Below are positions 45,751-55,043 of a stretch of DNA of 64,000 nucleotides, piece after piece (within the stretch, counting starts at the first letter, position 1; every line of letters starts with the position of its first letter). Both the position numbers and the translations under genes were made by a program. Source of the stretch: Mesoflavibacter zeaxanthinifaciens DSM 18436 (GTDB taxonomy: Bacteria; Bacteroidota; Bacteroidia; Flavobacteriales; Flavobacteriaceae); assembly GCF_000422365.1 (NCBI RefSeq), contig NZ_AULQ01000006.1, positions 129,001-193,000 on the forward strand, in the 5' to 3' direction. A model generated the notes under the pieces. The model was not told the origin of the DNA. It ran no database searches and saw only the letters and a list, made by a program, of their open reading frames with translations.

Positions 45751-45774
45751 ACTATTGTTAAATTTCAATCTTAT

Positions 45775-45818
45775 GTAACAATTGTTTCAAATAGATTAAA
45801 TCTATTGTTTTAATTTTA
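45775..45818 (+). promoter_or_regulatory. GTAAC-type site and -7 element, peroxiredoxin promoter
   Basis: GTAAC-AATT-GTTTC (45775-45788; one mismatch from the palindrome), 22 nt, then TAATTTTA (45811-45818). Confidence 0.65.
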
Positions 45819-45856
45819 TATTATAGAAATTTAATATTTAAAAACATATAGTAATT

Positions 45857-46531
45857 ATGGAAACAAACAATGAAATAAACAATGAAATAAACCAAGTAAA
45901 CACTATGCCAAGAATTGGTGATCAAGCACCAGATTTTGAAGCAGTAACTACTAAAGGAAAAATTAAATTTTCTGATTTTGCAAAAGATAAATGGGTAGTA
46001 ATGTTTTCTCATCCAGCAGATTTTACACCGGTTTGTACAACAGAAATGAGCGGATTTGCAATAAGAAAACCAGAATTTGATGCACTTAACACAGAACTTA
46101 TTGGGTTAAGTATAGATAGTATACATGCGCATTTAGGTTGGGTACAAAACGTAAGAGAAAATACAGGTGTATATTTCGATTTTCCTATTATCGCAGATAT
46201 TGATATGAAAGTATCTAAGCTTTACGGAATGTTACAACCTAACGAAAGTGAAACAGCAGCAGTACGTGCGGTTTTCTTTATAGATCCAAGTAAAAAAATA
46301 CGTCTTGTAATGTATTACCCATTAAATGTTGGTCGTAATATGGACGAAATTTTAAGAGCTTTAGAAGCACTTCAAACGTCGGATAAATACAAAGTAGCGA
46401 TGCCTTTAGATTGGAAAAAAGGAGATAAAGTAATTGTTGGACCACCAAAAACTTTAGACGAGTTAAATGAAAGAATCAACGACGACTCTCTTGAAAAAGT
46501 AGACTGGTATTTAGCAAAGAAAAACCTATAA
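45857..46531 (+). CDS. 1-Cys peroxiredoxin (Prx6 type)
   Basis: 224 residues; an alternative ATG at 45905 (MPRIGDQAPDFEA) would give the usual 208-residue start and remove a short NEIN repeat. The active site HPADFTPVCTTEM has C60, and no other Cys is present, so it is a 1-Cys enzyme; the C-terminal extension (about 165-224) is typical of Prx6. Peroxiredoxins of this class can reduce peroxides and react with persulfides. A GTAAC-type promoter puts it with the sulfide genes. Confidence 0.93.
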   Translation: METNNEINNEINQVNTMPRIGDQAPDFEAVTTKGKIKFSDFAKDKWVVMFSHPADFTPVCTTEMSGFAIRKPEFDALNTELIGLSIDSIHAHLGWVQNVRENTGVYFDFPIIADIDMKVSKLYGMLQPNESETAAVRAVFFIDPSKKIRLVMYYPLNVGRNMDEILRALEALQTSDKYKVAMPLDWKKGDKVIVGPPKTLDELNERINDDSLEKVDWYLAKKNL

Positions 46532-46545
46532 AATACTCTTAAAAT

Positions 46546-46581
46546 ATCGGTCTTTTCATCAAGTTAAGACCGATTTTTTTT
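46546..46581 (+). terminator. Terminator after the peroxiredoxin gene
   Basis: 9-bp stem ATCGGTCTT / AAGACCGAT with an 11-nt loop and a T tract, 14 bp after the stop codon. Confidence 0.85.
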
Positions 46582-46614
46582 ATCTTATTTTCATCTAAAC
46601 CAAAACTAAATAAA

Positions 46615-47952
46615 ATGAATATTACTCAATTTGAAGACAAGCCATTAGCGCATTATTCTTATGCAATAATTAGCGATAATAAAATGGCAATTGTAGATCC
46701 TTCCAGAGATCCAAAACCTTACTATAAATTAGCCGAAAAAGAAAATGCAAAAATCGTTGCGGTTTTCGAGACGCATCCGCATGCAGATTTTGTAAGTAGT
46801 CATTTTCAAATACATAAAGAAACTGGCGCAACTATTTTTGTAAGTAAATTAGTTGGTGCTAATTATCCACACAAAACTTTTGATAATGGCGATGTTTTTA
46901 ACCTAGGAAGCGTTCAGTTTTCTGCAATAAACACACCTGGTCACTCACCAGATAGTATCACAATTATTGCAAAAAATAACGCAGATTATGCGATGTTTTC
47001 TGGCGATACGTTATTTATAGGCGATGTTGGTCGTCCAGATTTACGTGAAAAAGCAGGAAATATGAAAGCTAAACGCGAAGAATTAGCCAAAAGTATGTAT
47101 CAAACCATGCAAACAAAATTTAACGATTTACCAGACAATACCATTGTTTATCCAGCACACGGCGCAGGTTCGCTTTGCGGTAAAAATATGAGCAAAGATG
47201 CATCAAGTACTTTAGGTAGAGAACGTGAAGAAAATTGGGCGTTTAAAAATTTATCTGAAGACGATTTTGTTAATCATATTTTAAAAGATCAACCTTTTAT
47301 TCCTTCATATTTTGGATATAACGTAGATATAAACAAAGTTGGAGCAAAAGATTATGAAAAGGCAATTTCTAAAGCAAACTTTCAATTTAAAGCAGATAGT
47401 TTTGAAGACAACGCTTTAATTATTGACGTTAGAGATGAAGCCGATTTCAAAAAAAATCATCTAAAAGGTAGCATAAATATTATGGCAAAAACCGAAAATG
47501 ATAAGTTTGAAACTTGGTTAGGATCTATCGTCAAACCAGAAGAAGCATTTTATGTAGTTTTAAATACAGTTGAAGATAAAGATGAAATATTACATCGTAT
47601 AGCCAAAATTGGTTATGAAGATCAGTTGCAAGGCATTCTTACTTTAGATGATTCATCTTTTGAAAGTACAGAAAAAATAGATTTATCAGACTTTAAAAAT
47701 AATCCAAATCAATACACAATTATTGACATAAGAAATAAAAGTGAAGTAGAAGAAGGTAAGTTTTTTGATAACGCTATATCAATTCCTTTAAACGAATTAA
47801 GAGATTCAGAAAATCAAATTCCAACTGAAAAACCAATAGTTGTACATTGTGCTGGTGGTTACCGTAGTGCAGCAGGAAGTAGTATTATTTCCAACTTAAA
47901 AAATAATGCAAAGGTTTACGATTTAAGTGAAGCTGTGTCACAATTTAAATAG
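46615..47952 (+). CDS. CstB-like persulfide dioxygenase-rhodanese fusion 2
   Basis: 445 residues with the same three-domain plan as the gene at 39907. The dioxygenase part has THPHADFVSSH, TPGHSPDS, GDTLFIGDVGRPDL and C188 in GAGSLCGKN. The first rhodanese fold (about 262-345) lacks a catalytic Cys, and the second (about 360-440) has VVHCAGGYRS with C412. It has no visible operator of either class, so it may be expressed constitutively or by readthrough past the preceding terminator. The two paralogues differ enough in sequence to suggest separate roles. Confidence 0.91.
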   Translation: MNITQFEDKPLAHYSYAIISDNKMAIVDPSRDPKPYYKLAEKENAKIVAVFETHPHADFVSSHFQIHKETGATIFVSKLVGANYPHKTFDNGDVFNLGSVQFSAINTPGHSPDSITIIAKNNADYAMFSGDTLFIGDVGRPDLREKAGNMKAKREELAKSMYQTMQTKFNDLPDNTIVYPAHGAGSLCGKNMSKDASSTLGREREENWAFKNLSEDDFVNHILKDQPFIPSYFGYNVDINKVGAKDYEKAISKANFQFKADSFEDNALIIDVRDEADFKKNHLKGSINIMAKTENDKFETWLGSIVKPEEAFYVVLNTVEDKDEILHRIAKIGYEDQLQGILTLDDSSFESTEKIDLSDFKNNPNQYTIIDIRNKSEVEEGKFFDNAISIPLNELRDSENQIPTEKPIVVHCAGGYRSAAGSSIISNLKNNAKVYDLSEAVSQFK

Positions 47953-47978
47953 TCAAAACTTCATAAATAAAGTAAAAA

Positions 47979-48014
47979 GCCAGTTGTATTTTAATCATTG
48001 CAACTGGTTTTTTT
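47979..48014 (+). terminator. Terminator after CstB-like gene 2
   Basis: Stem with core CCAGTTG / CAACTGG, a 14-nt loop and a long T tract; 27 bp after the stop. Confidence 0.8.
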
Positions 48015-48041
48015 TATGCTAAATGTTAAAGTTTTTAATAT

Positions 48042-48085
48042 GTAATATTTATTACATTCAACCAATAATCTGTGTCGTATTTTTG
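48042..48085 (+). promoter_or_regulatory. GTAAT-type site and -7 element, cydAB promoter
   Basis: Perfect palindrome GTAAT-ATTT-ATTAC (48042-48055), a variant of the GTAAC class, 22 nt, then TATTTTTG (48078-48085). Confidence 0.68.
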
Positions 48086-48101
48086 TTATAAACTTACAAT
48101 T

Positions 48102-49457
48102 ATGGATGTAGAAATCTTAGCCCGAATCCAATTTGCCTTCACTGTTGCTTTTCATTACATCTATCCGCCATTAAGCATTGGTATTGGATTAATCATGGTT
48201 ATTTTTGAAGGTTTATATCTTAAAACCGGTAAAAAAGAATACGAAATTTTAACTCGTTTTTGGTTAAAGATTTTCGCCATAACCTTCGGTATTGGTGTAG
48301 CAACCGGAATCATAATGGAGTTTGAATTTGGTACCAACTGGTCTGTATATTCCAAATATGTTGGTGATATTTTTGGAAGTGCTTTAGCTGCAGAAGGATT
48401 ATTTGCTTTTGGACTAGAAAGTACCTTTTTAGGTATTTTAATTTTTGGGTGGAATCGGGTATCGCCTAAAGTACATTTTATTTCTACAATAGGCGTGTTT
48501 TTAGGATCAATGTTTTCGGCAGTTTGGATTGTTGTAGCTAACAGTTGGCAGCAAACACCAGCAGGTTATCATATTGTAGGAGAAGGATTAAATGCTAGAG
48601 CAGAAGTAACCGATTTTTGGGCAATGGTCTTTAATCCATCTAGTGTAGATCGTATAATTCACGTTTGGCAAGGCGCATTTTTAGCTGGCGCATTTATGAT
48701 TTTAAGTGTTCATGCTTACTATTTATTAAAAGGAAGGTATGTAGAAGTTTCTAAAAAAGCTTTTAAAATAGCATTATCTGTAGCTACAATAATTTCGTTA
48801 ACACAATTAGTATCCGGTCATAGTTCAGCAGATGGTGTTGCAGTAAATCAACCTGCAAAATTAGCTGCTATGGAAGGTCATTACGAGACATCTGCTGCTG
48901 CCGATTTATATTTGTTTGGTTGGGTTGATCAAGCTTCAAAAACGGTTACAGGTATTGGTATTCCTGGCGGATTATCATTTTTAGTGCATCAAGATTTTAA
49001 TGAACCTATTGCAGGTTTAAATGCGTTTCCTGAAGATGAAATACCAACGCAAGTCAACGCTGTTTTTCAATTTTATCATATCATGATTTCTATAGGTATG
49101 TTTTTTATTGGGTTAACATTATATGCTAGTTATTTATGGTGGCGTGGTAAGTTGTTTGATAAAAAGTGGTTACTTAAAATATTTGCATTTTCGGTATTAT
49201 TGCCTCAAATAGCCAATCAAGCTGGTTGGTTTGCTGCCGAAATGGGACGACAACCTTGGGTTGTTTATGGTCATTTAAAAACAAGCCAAGCATTTTCTCA
49301 AGAGGTATCTGCTAATCAAATTCTATTCTCATTAATTTTGTTTTTTGTGGTTTATGCCATCTTATTTTTACTGTTTTTATACTCATTAAACAAGAAGATA
49401 AAGCATGGTCCTTATGATGAATCTGAAAATCCAAATGAATTTTTAAAGTACACTTAA
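48102..49457 (+). CDS. cydA: Cytochrome bd ubiquinol oxidase subunit I
   Basis: 451 residues from the ATG at 48102 (MDVEILARIQFAF); an ATG at 48072 lies in the -7 region. About nine membrane helices with RIQFAFTVAFHYIYPPLS (heme b595 His), GVATGIIMEFEFGTNW, and GRQPWVVYGHLKT near the C-terminus. The Q-loop is short. Cytochrome bd takes electrons from quinol and, unlike heme-copper oxidases, resists sulfide, which fits its place beside sqr. Ten bp separate it from cydB. Confidence 0.95.
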   Translation: MDVEILARIQFAFTVAFHYIYPPLSIGIGLIMVIFEGLYLKTGKKEYEILTRFWLKIFAITFGIGVATGIIMEFEFGTNWSVYSKYVGDIFGSALAAEGLFAFGLESTFLGILIFGWNRVSPKVHFISTIGVFLGSMFSAVWIVVANSWQQTPAGYHIVGEGLNARAEVTDFWAMVFNPSSVDRIIHVWQGAFLAGAFMILSVHAYYLLKGRYVEVSKKAFKIALSVATIISLTQLVSGHSSADGVAVNQPAKLAAMEGHYETSAAADLYLFGWVDQASKTVTGIGIPGGLSFLVHQDFNEPIAGLNAFPEDEIPTQVNAVFQFYHIMISIGMFFIGLTLYASYLWWRGKLFDKKWLLKIFAFSVLLPQIANQAGWFAAEMGRQPWVVYGHLKTSQAFSQEVSANQILFSLILFFVVYAILFLLFLYSLNKKIKHGPYDESENPNEFLKYT

Positions 49458-49466
49458 TAGAAGATT

Positions 49467-50504
49467 ATGGAAACATTTTTAGGTATAGATTATCCAACAT
49501 TATGGTATTTAGTAGTAGGACTTTTGTTTTCTGGTTATGCTATTTTAGAAGGTTTTGATTATGGTGCTGGCGCATGGCATTTATTTTTAAAAAAAGATAT
49601 AAGTAGGCGTATAGCCATAAATGCAATTGGACCCTTATGGGATGCTAATCAAGTGTGGTTAATTATTGGTGGCGGCGCATTGTTTGCAGGTTTTCCTGTA
49701 ATGTATGCAACAATGTTATCGGCAATGTATATTCCGTTTATGTTGTTTTTAATGCTATTGGTATTACGTTCTGCTGCTATAAAATTTAGAAGTGCTGAAG
49801 AAATGAAATGGTGGCGAAAAACTTGGGACATCATTTACTTTACATCAAATACATTAATAGCTTTTTTACTTGGCGTTGTTTTAGGTAACGTATTACAAGG
49901 TTTTGAATTACACGAAAACTTTATTTATAAAGGTGGTATTTTCTTTGCGTTTTTAAACCCATATTCATTAATGGTTGGGTTTACAACATTATCCATTTTT
50001 ATGACACAAGGAGCTATTTTTCTTCTTTTAAAAACAGAAGGAAAACTGCATGATAGATTATCATTTTTACTAAAAAGAGGAATGGTGTTCTTCATTGTCA
50101 GTTTTGCAGTTACATCTTTTTACACGTTAACGTATCTTCACGGTGTAACCGATAAATTTAAAGAACAACCTATATTTTTCGCTTTACCAATTTTAGCATT
50201 TTTAGCAGTAGCCAATGTGCCAAGATTAGTATCTAAAAAGAAATACTTTTATGCATTAGTATTTTCGTCATTAATCATGGCATTTTTATTAATGTTAGTA
50301 GCTTTTCAATTGTATCCAGTGTTGTTGCCTTCAACTATAAATCCAGAATATAGTGTAACTATTTACAATGCAGCATCATCACAAAAATCATTAGGGATCA
50401 TGCTTACTATTGTACTAATTGGTGCGCCACTTTTAGCATTTTATTTCTTGTTTTTATACAAAACGTTTAACGGAAAAGTAGAGCTAGACGATACAAGTTA
50501 TTAA
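49467..50504 (+). CDS. cydB: Cytochrome bd ubiquinol oxidase subunit II
   Basis: 345 residues with about eight membrane helices. The segment ILEGFDYGAGAWHLFL near the N-terminus and GPLWDANQVWLIIGGGALFAGFP are the CydB signature. It forms the heterodimer with CydA. No CydX-like small gene follows; a terminator at 50519-50552 comes next. The 47-residue gene at 45552 is a possible distant accessory subunit, but this is only a guess. Confidence 0.95.
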   Translation: METFLGIDYPTLWYLVVGLLFSGYAILEGFDYGAGAWHLFLKKDISRRIAINAIGPLWDANQVWLIIGGGALFAGFPVMYATMLSAMYIPFMLFLMLLVLRSAAIKFRSAEEMKWWRKTWDIIYFTSNTLIAFLLGVVLGNVLQGFELHENFIYKGGIFFAFLNPYSLMVGFTTLSIFMTQGAIFLLLKTEGKLHDRLSFLLKRGMVFFIVSFAVTSFYTLTYLHGVTDKFKEQPIFFALPILAFLAVANVPRLVSKKKYFYALVFSSLIMAFLLMLVAFQLYPVLLPSTINPEYSVTIYNAASSQKSLGIMLTIVLIGAPLLAFYFLFLYKTFNGKVELDDTSY

Positions 50505-50518
50505 ATAAATAGATTAAA

Positions 50519-50552
50519 AATAATCAAACAGAGTTGTGTTTGATTATTTTTT
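50519..50552 (+). terminator. Terminator after cydAB
   Basis: 11-bp stem AATAATCAAAC / GTTTGATTATT with an 8-nt loop and a T tract; its 3' part overlaps the promoter of the TetR gene. Confidence 0.85.
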
Positions 50553-50577
50553 GTACATTTGTTAACCACTTGGTTAA
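50534..50577 (+). promoter_or_regulatory. TetR promoter with overlapping operator
   Basis: A -33 TTG (50534-50536), 17 nt, and TACATTTG (50554-50561) fit the Bacteroidota promoter. Immediately after it lies the palindrome TTAACC-ACTT-GGTTAA (50562-50577), 14 bp upstream of the start codon, a likely TetR operator for autoregulation. Confidence 0.7.
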
Positions 50578-50591
50578 ACCATATAGTTGAA

Positions 50592-51203
50592 ATGAAAAAA
50601 ACAAAAGACGAAAATACCGAAGAACAGATACTTGAAGCTGCCAAAAGCGTATTTCAATCCAAAGGAATGGATGGCGCACGAATGCAAGAAATAGCAGATA
50701 AAGCTGGAATTAACAAAGCCATGCTTCATTATTATTATAGAAGTAAACAACTATTGTTTGAAGCGGTTTTTAACAATGCGTTTTCATTATTGGCACCTCA
50801 ATTAAACGCCATTTTAAATGATGATTCTTCTATTGAAGACAAGATTAAAAACTTTACTTCTAACTATATATCATTCATTGTAAAGCATCCATATTTGCCA
50901 AATTTTATCATTCAAGAATTGAATAGAAATCAAGATTTTATTTTAAAATTAAAAGACAAAGGTTTTCCAAATATTGAAAAATTCAAAAAACAAGTAAATG
51001 AAGACGTTGCTAAAGGACTTATAAAACCAATTAGTGCAGAACAATTATTTATAAATATAATGGCTCTGAATATTTTTCCTTTTGTGGCAAAACCTTTAAT
51101 CATGGCATTTACAAATTCAGATGATAAAAATTATAAATTACTAATGGAAGATCGTAAAACAGAAGTTGCCAATTTTATTATTAATTCCATAAAGACGACA
51201 TAA
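50592..51203 (+). CDS. TetR/AcrR family repressor of the export operon
   Basis: 203 residues from the ATG at 50592 (an ATG at 50559 overlaps the -7 element). The N-terminal HTH (about 10-60) has EEQILEAAKSVFQ, GARMQEIADKAGINKAMLHYYY; the helical C-terminal half is the ligand-binding and dimer region. It is followed after 1 bp by a TolC-like gene, so it presumably represses its own export operon and is released by the exported compound (inference). Confidence 0.92.
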   Translation: MKKTKDENTEEQILEAAKSVFQSKGMDGARMQEIADKAGINKAMLHYYYRSKQLLFEAVFNNAFSLLAPQLNAILNDDSSIEDKIKNFTSNYISFIVKHPYLPNFIIQELNRNQDFILKLKDKGFPNIEKFKKQVNEDVAKGLIKPISAEQLFINIMALNIFPFVAKPLIMAFTNSDDKNYKLLMEDRKTEVANFIINSIKTT

Positions 51204-51204
51204 A

Positions 51205-52455
51205 ATGAAACAGTTAATAGTCATTTTCGCAATCTTAATCACGCTACCAAGTGTTGCACAGCAAAGCATCACCTTAGAGCAATGTTACCAATTAGTGATA
51301 GAGAATTATCCTTTAGCAAAACAGACGCAACTATTAGATGCACAAAACAAATTGGATAAAGAAGTGGTTTCTACATCAAAATTACCACAATTAAGTTTAG
51401 ATGCACAAGCAACATATCAGTCTGATGTGATTGAAATTCCTATTCCAAATGCTGGTATAGAACCTTTAAACAAAGATCAATATCGTGCTACATTATCTGT
51501 TAATCAACTTATTTATAATGGAGGTGCAACTGATGCAACATTAGATTTAAAATCGGCACAACTTAAAACCAAACAAAAGCAGGTTGAAGTCAGTTTGTAT
51601 CAATTAAAACAGCAAATCAATCAATTGTATTTTTCAATTTTATTAGTACAAGAATCAGAGTTGTTACTAAACGCCAAAAAAGAACAATTAGAAGTTAAAC
51701 TGAAAGAAGTACAATCTGGAATAAAGTATGGTGTTATTTTACCATCGTCCGATAAAGTTTTGGAAGCCGAATTATTAAAATTAAGCCAACAATTTAAAGA
51801 GCTAGTAAGTAATAAAGCAAGTCTTATTGCAACGCTTTCTAGTTTAATAAGTAAACCATTAAATGATTCTGTAGTATTTCAAAATCCACTTGTAGAAACC
51901 GATTTACAAACCGAATTAGCTAGACCAGAATTGGAATTATTTCAACTTAAAAAAGAAGAAATTACAACTTCAGAAAATGTATTATCCAAGCAAAACGCAC
52001 CTAAATTACTAGGTTTTGCATCAGGTGGTTATGGTAATCCTGGATTGAATATGTTGGATAATTCGTTTCAACCTTTTTATACAGTTGGTGTAAAATTGAA
52101 CTGGAATGTATTCGATTGGAATTCTAATAAAAAACAACGTGAATCTTTAGCAATCAATAAAGATATTGTGGAAAATGAAACCGAAATTTTTAAACTAAAT
52201 ACAAACATTCAACTAAATCAACAACAAAAAGAAATTGATAAAATTGAAGAATTTATTGCATCAGATCTAGAAATCATCAACTTAAGAAAAGAGGTTCTCA
52301 AGTCAACAGATTCACAACTCAAAAATGGCGTGATTACATCTTCAGCATACATTACAGAATTCACCAATTTATATGAAGATGAAAATACGTTGGTAAAACA
52401 TAAAATTCAGTTACAACTCGCAAAAGCTAATTATAATGTTATTAAAGGTCAATAA
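51205..52455 (+). CDS. TolC-like outer-membrane efflux protein
   Basis: 416 residues. Signal peptide MKQLIVIFAILITLPSVAQ; two OEP repeats (about 25-205 and 225-415) with long coiled-coil helices and TLSVNQLIYNGG and VGVKLNWNVFDW strands. It supplies the outer-membrane duct for the HlyD/ABC exporter encoded next and overlaps nothing; the HlyD start follows 10 bp later. Confidence 0.92.
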   Translation: MKQLIVIFAILITLPSVAQQSITLEQCYQLVIENYPLAKQTQLLDAQNKLDKEVVSTSKLPQLSLDAQATYQSDVIEIPIPNAGIEPLNKDQYRATLSVNQLIYNGGATDATLDLKSAQLKTKQKQVEVSLYQLKQQINQLYFSILLVQESELLLNAKKEQLEVKLKEVQSGIKYGVILPSSDKVLEAELLKLSQQFKELVSNKASLIATLSSLISKPLNDSVVFQNPLVETDLQTELARPELELFQLKKEEITTSENVLSKQNAPKLLGFASGGYGNPGLNMLDNSFQPFYTVGVKLNWNVFDWNSNKKQRESLAINKDIVENETEIFKLNTNIQLNQQQKEIDKIEEFIASDLEIINLRKEVLKSTDSQLKNGVITSSAYITEFTNLYEDENTLVKHKIQLQLAKANYNVIKGQ

Positions 52456-52465
52456 AATAAGTCAG

Positions 52466-53359
52466 ATGAAAAACTACAAATACATAATAGGATTTAGCAT
52501 CATAGCAATCAGTTTATTGTCTTGTGGAGATGATAACGGAAAAGCAGATGGTTACGGAAATTTTGAAGCTACAGAAATCACCATTTCTGCCGAAAACAAC
52601 GGAAAATTGATGCAATTTGACGTAAATGAAGGTGATATTGTTCAAAAAGAAACCTTTTTAGGATATATCGATACAATTCCGCTAACATTAAAACGCGAAC
52701 AATTAGAAGTCTCTAAAGCTGTAATTAGTTCAAAATCTAAAGGTGTTTTATCTCAAATTGCTGTGTTGAATTCTAAATTAAAAACAGCAAACACCAATAA
52801 AACACGAGTAGAAAATTTAATAAAAGACAACGCAGGAACACAAAAACAATTAGATGATGTTACCGGAGAAATAGATGTTATTAAGCAACAAATTAGAAGT
52901 GTTGAAATCCAAAACGCACCTGTGGTAAACGAGCTAAAATCTATTGACGTGCAGTTAAAACAAATAGAAGACCAAATTCAAAAAAGTAAAATTATAAATC
53001 CAGCAAACGGAACCGTTTTAACCAAATACGCAGAACCAAACGAGATTACTGCTTTTGGAAAACCATTGTATAAAATTGCCGATTTAAACACCATGCAACT
53101 ACGCGTTTACATCAGCGAAACACAATTAGCCAATATAAAAATCGGACAAGAAGTAACGGTTAAAATTGATGATGCAGATACAATGAAATCTTTTAATGGT
53201 AAAATTAGTTGGATTGCTTCGGAAGCAGAATTTACACCAAAAATAATTCAAACTAAAGAAGAACGCGTCGCATTAGTTTATGCTGTAAAAGTAGATGTAA
53301 TAAACGATGGAAGCTTAAAAATAGGCATGCCTGCTGAAATTTGGTTAACTAAAGAATAA
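52466..53359 (+). CDS. HlyD-family membrane fusion lipoprotein
   Basis: 297 residues from the ATG at 52466; a longer frame begins inside the TolC gene. The signal ends in ISLLSC. A biotinyl-lipoyl domain is split by a coiled-coil hairpin (about 75-170), with GTVLTKYAEPNEITAFGKPL and a beta-barrel (about 205-290; VRVYISETQLANIKIGQEV-like). It bridges the ABC permeases with TolC. Gene order HlyD-ABC-ABC-permease-permease resembles YhiI/RbbA/YhhJ-type exporters. Confidence 0.92.
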   Translation: MKNYKYIIGFSIIAISLLSCGDDNGKADGYGNFEATEITISAENNGKLMQFDVNEGDIVQKETFLGYIDTIPLTLKREQLEVSKAVISSKSKGVLSQIAVLNSKLKTANTNKTRVENLIKDNAGTQKQLDDVTGEIDVIKQQIRSVEIQNAPVVNELKSIDVQLKQIEDQIQKSKIINPANGTVLTKYAEPNEITAFGKPLYKIADLNTMQLRVYISETQLANIKIGQEVTVKIDDADTMKSFNGKISWIASEAEFTPKIIQTKEERVALVYAVKVDVINDGSLKIGMPAEIWLTKE

Positions 53360-54262
53360 ATGAGCATTCATATTTCTAACATATCAAAATCATACAAAAA
53401 CGTAAAAGCCTTACAAGACATTTCTTTTGATGTTAAGGCAGGTGAACTTTTCGGATTAATTGGTCCTGATGGCGCAGGAAAAACTACGCTATTCAGAATT
53501 TTAACAACATTGCTAATTGCAAACGAAGGTACAGCAACAGTTGCAGGTTTTAATGTAGTTTCAGACTATAAAAACATTAGAAATAGCGTTGGTTACATGC
53601 CTGGAAAATTTTCGCTATATCAAGATTTAACTGTCGAAGAAAACTTAGAATTTTTCGCTACCATCTTCGGTACAACCATTGAAGAAAATTACGAGTTAAT
53701 CAAAGATATCTACGTGCAAATAGAACCTTTTAAAGCTCGTAGAGCTGGTAAACTTTCAGGAGGAATGAAGCAAAAACTCGCTTTATGTTGTGCTTTAATC
53801 CATAAACCCAAAGTGTTGTTTTTAGACGAGCCAACCACAGGAGTTGATCCAGTTTCTAGAAAAGAGTTTTGGGACATGCTAAAACGTTTACAACAAAAAA
53901 ACATCACCATTTTGGTATCCACACCTTATATGGATGAAGCCGCTTTGTGCGATAGAATTGCCTTGATTCAAGATGGGAAAATTTTAGAAATAGATACACC
54001 AGAAGCGATTGTAAAACATTACCCAAAACCAATTTACAACGTGAGCGCAAATAATATGTACCAACTTATTAATAGTTTAAATGCTTATAAACACAATCAT
54101 AGTGTGTACCCTTTTGGCGAATTTGTGCATTATACAGATAATAGAACAGATTTTAATCCTGAAGATTTAAAAGTGTATTTAGAATCTAAAAATTTATCAA
54201 ACATAAACATTGATAAAACAGTAGCAACCATTGAGGATACCTTTATGGAATTAGCAAAATAA
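53360..54262 (+). CDS. ABC exporter ATPase 1
   Basis: 300 residues. Walker A GPDGAGKTT, signature LSGGMKQKLALCCAL, Walker B VLFLDEPTTGVDP, H-loop region replaced by STPYMDEAALC, so the usual switch His is not in its normal THYM context (here TPYM). An 80-residue C-terminal extension follows. The gene directly abuts the HlyD stop. It likely pairs with the second ATPase to drive the two ABC-2 permeases. Confidence 0.93.
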   Translation: MSIHISNISKSYKNVKALQDISFDVKAGELFGLIGPDGAGKTTLFRILTTLLIANEGTATVAGFNVVSDYKNIRNSVGYMPGKFSLYQDLTVEENLEFFATIFGTTIEENYELIKDIYVQIEPFKARRAGKLSGGMKQKLALCCALIHKPKVLFLDEPTTGVDPVSRKEFWDMLKRLQQKNITILVSTPYMDEAALCDRIALIQDGKILEIDTPEAIVKHYPKPIYNVSANNMYQLINSLNAYKHNHSVYPFGEFVHYTDNRTDFNPEDLKVYLESKNLSNINIDKTVATIEDTFMELAK

Positions 54263-54267
54263 AAAAT

Positions 54268-54300
54268 AGCCATCACAGGTTTTTAAAACCTGTGAGGGCT
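54268..54300. repeat. Perfect palindrome between the two ATPase genes
   Basis: TCACAGGTTTT (54273-54283) and its exact reverse complement (54285-54295) share a one-base centre, enlarged by AGCC / GGCT. Flavobacterial genomes often carry dispersed palindromes reading ACAGGTTTTTAAAACCTGT, so a REP-like repeat is likely; a terminator or attenuator is possible. Confidence 0.7.
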
Positions 54301-54308
54301 TAAAAAAA

Positions 54309-55037
54309 ATGAAGAATAACAACGTCATACAAGTAGAAGGCTTAACCAAAATGTTTGGAGATTTTACTGCTGTAAATGCTATAACTTTTGAAGTTAAAAA
54401 AGGCGAAATATTTGGTTTCTTAGGCGCAAATGGAGCAGGAAAAACCACAGCTATGAAAATGCTGATAGGAATTTCCAATCCTACCTCTGGAAAAGCAAAT
54501 GTAGCTGGTTTCGATGTGTTTACACATGCTGAAGACATCAAGAAAAGCATTGGTTATATGAGTCAGAAATTTGCCTTGTACGACGATTTAACAGTGAAAG
54601 AAAATATTACTTTTTTTGGAGGTATTTATGGATTATCCAGAAAACGAATCAAAGAAAAATCGGCAATTTTAATTGAGGAATTAGGATTAGAAAAAGTAGC
54701 AAACAAACTCGTTGGCGCATTGCCCTTAGGCTGGAAACAAAAACTATCATTCTCTGTATCCATGATTCACGACCCTAAAATTGTGTTTTTAGATGAACCA
54801 ACAGGAGGCGTTGATCCGATTACCAGACGTCAGTTTTGGGAAATGATTTACAAAGCAGCCAACCAAGGAACAACGGTTTTTGTTACCACACATTATATGG
54901 ATGAAGCAGAATATTGCGACCGAGTTTCCATTATGGTTAATGGTAAAATAGAAGCTTTAGATACTCCAAAACAATTAAAAGCGAAGTTTGAAGTAGATAA
55001 TATGAATGATGTGTTTTTAAAACTAGCAAGAGGATGA
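54309..55037 (+). CDS. ABC exporter ATPase 2, degenerate signature
   Basis: 242 residues. Walker A GANGAGKTT, Walker B IVFLDEPTGGVDP and switch TTHYMDEAEYC are intact. The signature position reads LPLGWKQKLS instead of LSGGxxQ, as in the degenerate halves of heterodimeric exporters. Since ATPase 1 has an intact signature but an altered switch region, the two probably form one consensus and one degenerate site. The stop is followed by a GxxExxY cassette. Confidence 0.92.
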   Translation: MKNNNVIQVEGLTKMFGDFTAVNAITFEVKKGEIFGFLGANGAGKTTAMKMLIGISNPTSGKANVAGFDVFTHAEDIKKSIGYMSQKFALYDDLTVKENITFFGGIYGLSRKRIKEKSAILIEELGLEKVANKLVGALPLGWKQKLSFSVSMIHDPKIVFLDEPTGGVDPITRRQFWEMIYKAANQGTTVFVTTHYMDEAEYCDRVSIMVNGKIEALDTPKQLKAKFEVDNMNDVFLKLARG

Positions 55038-55043
55038 AAATGT

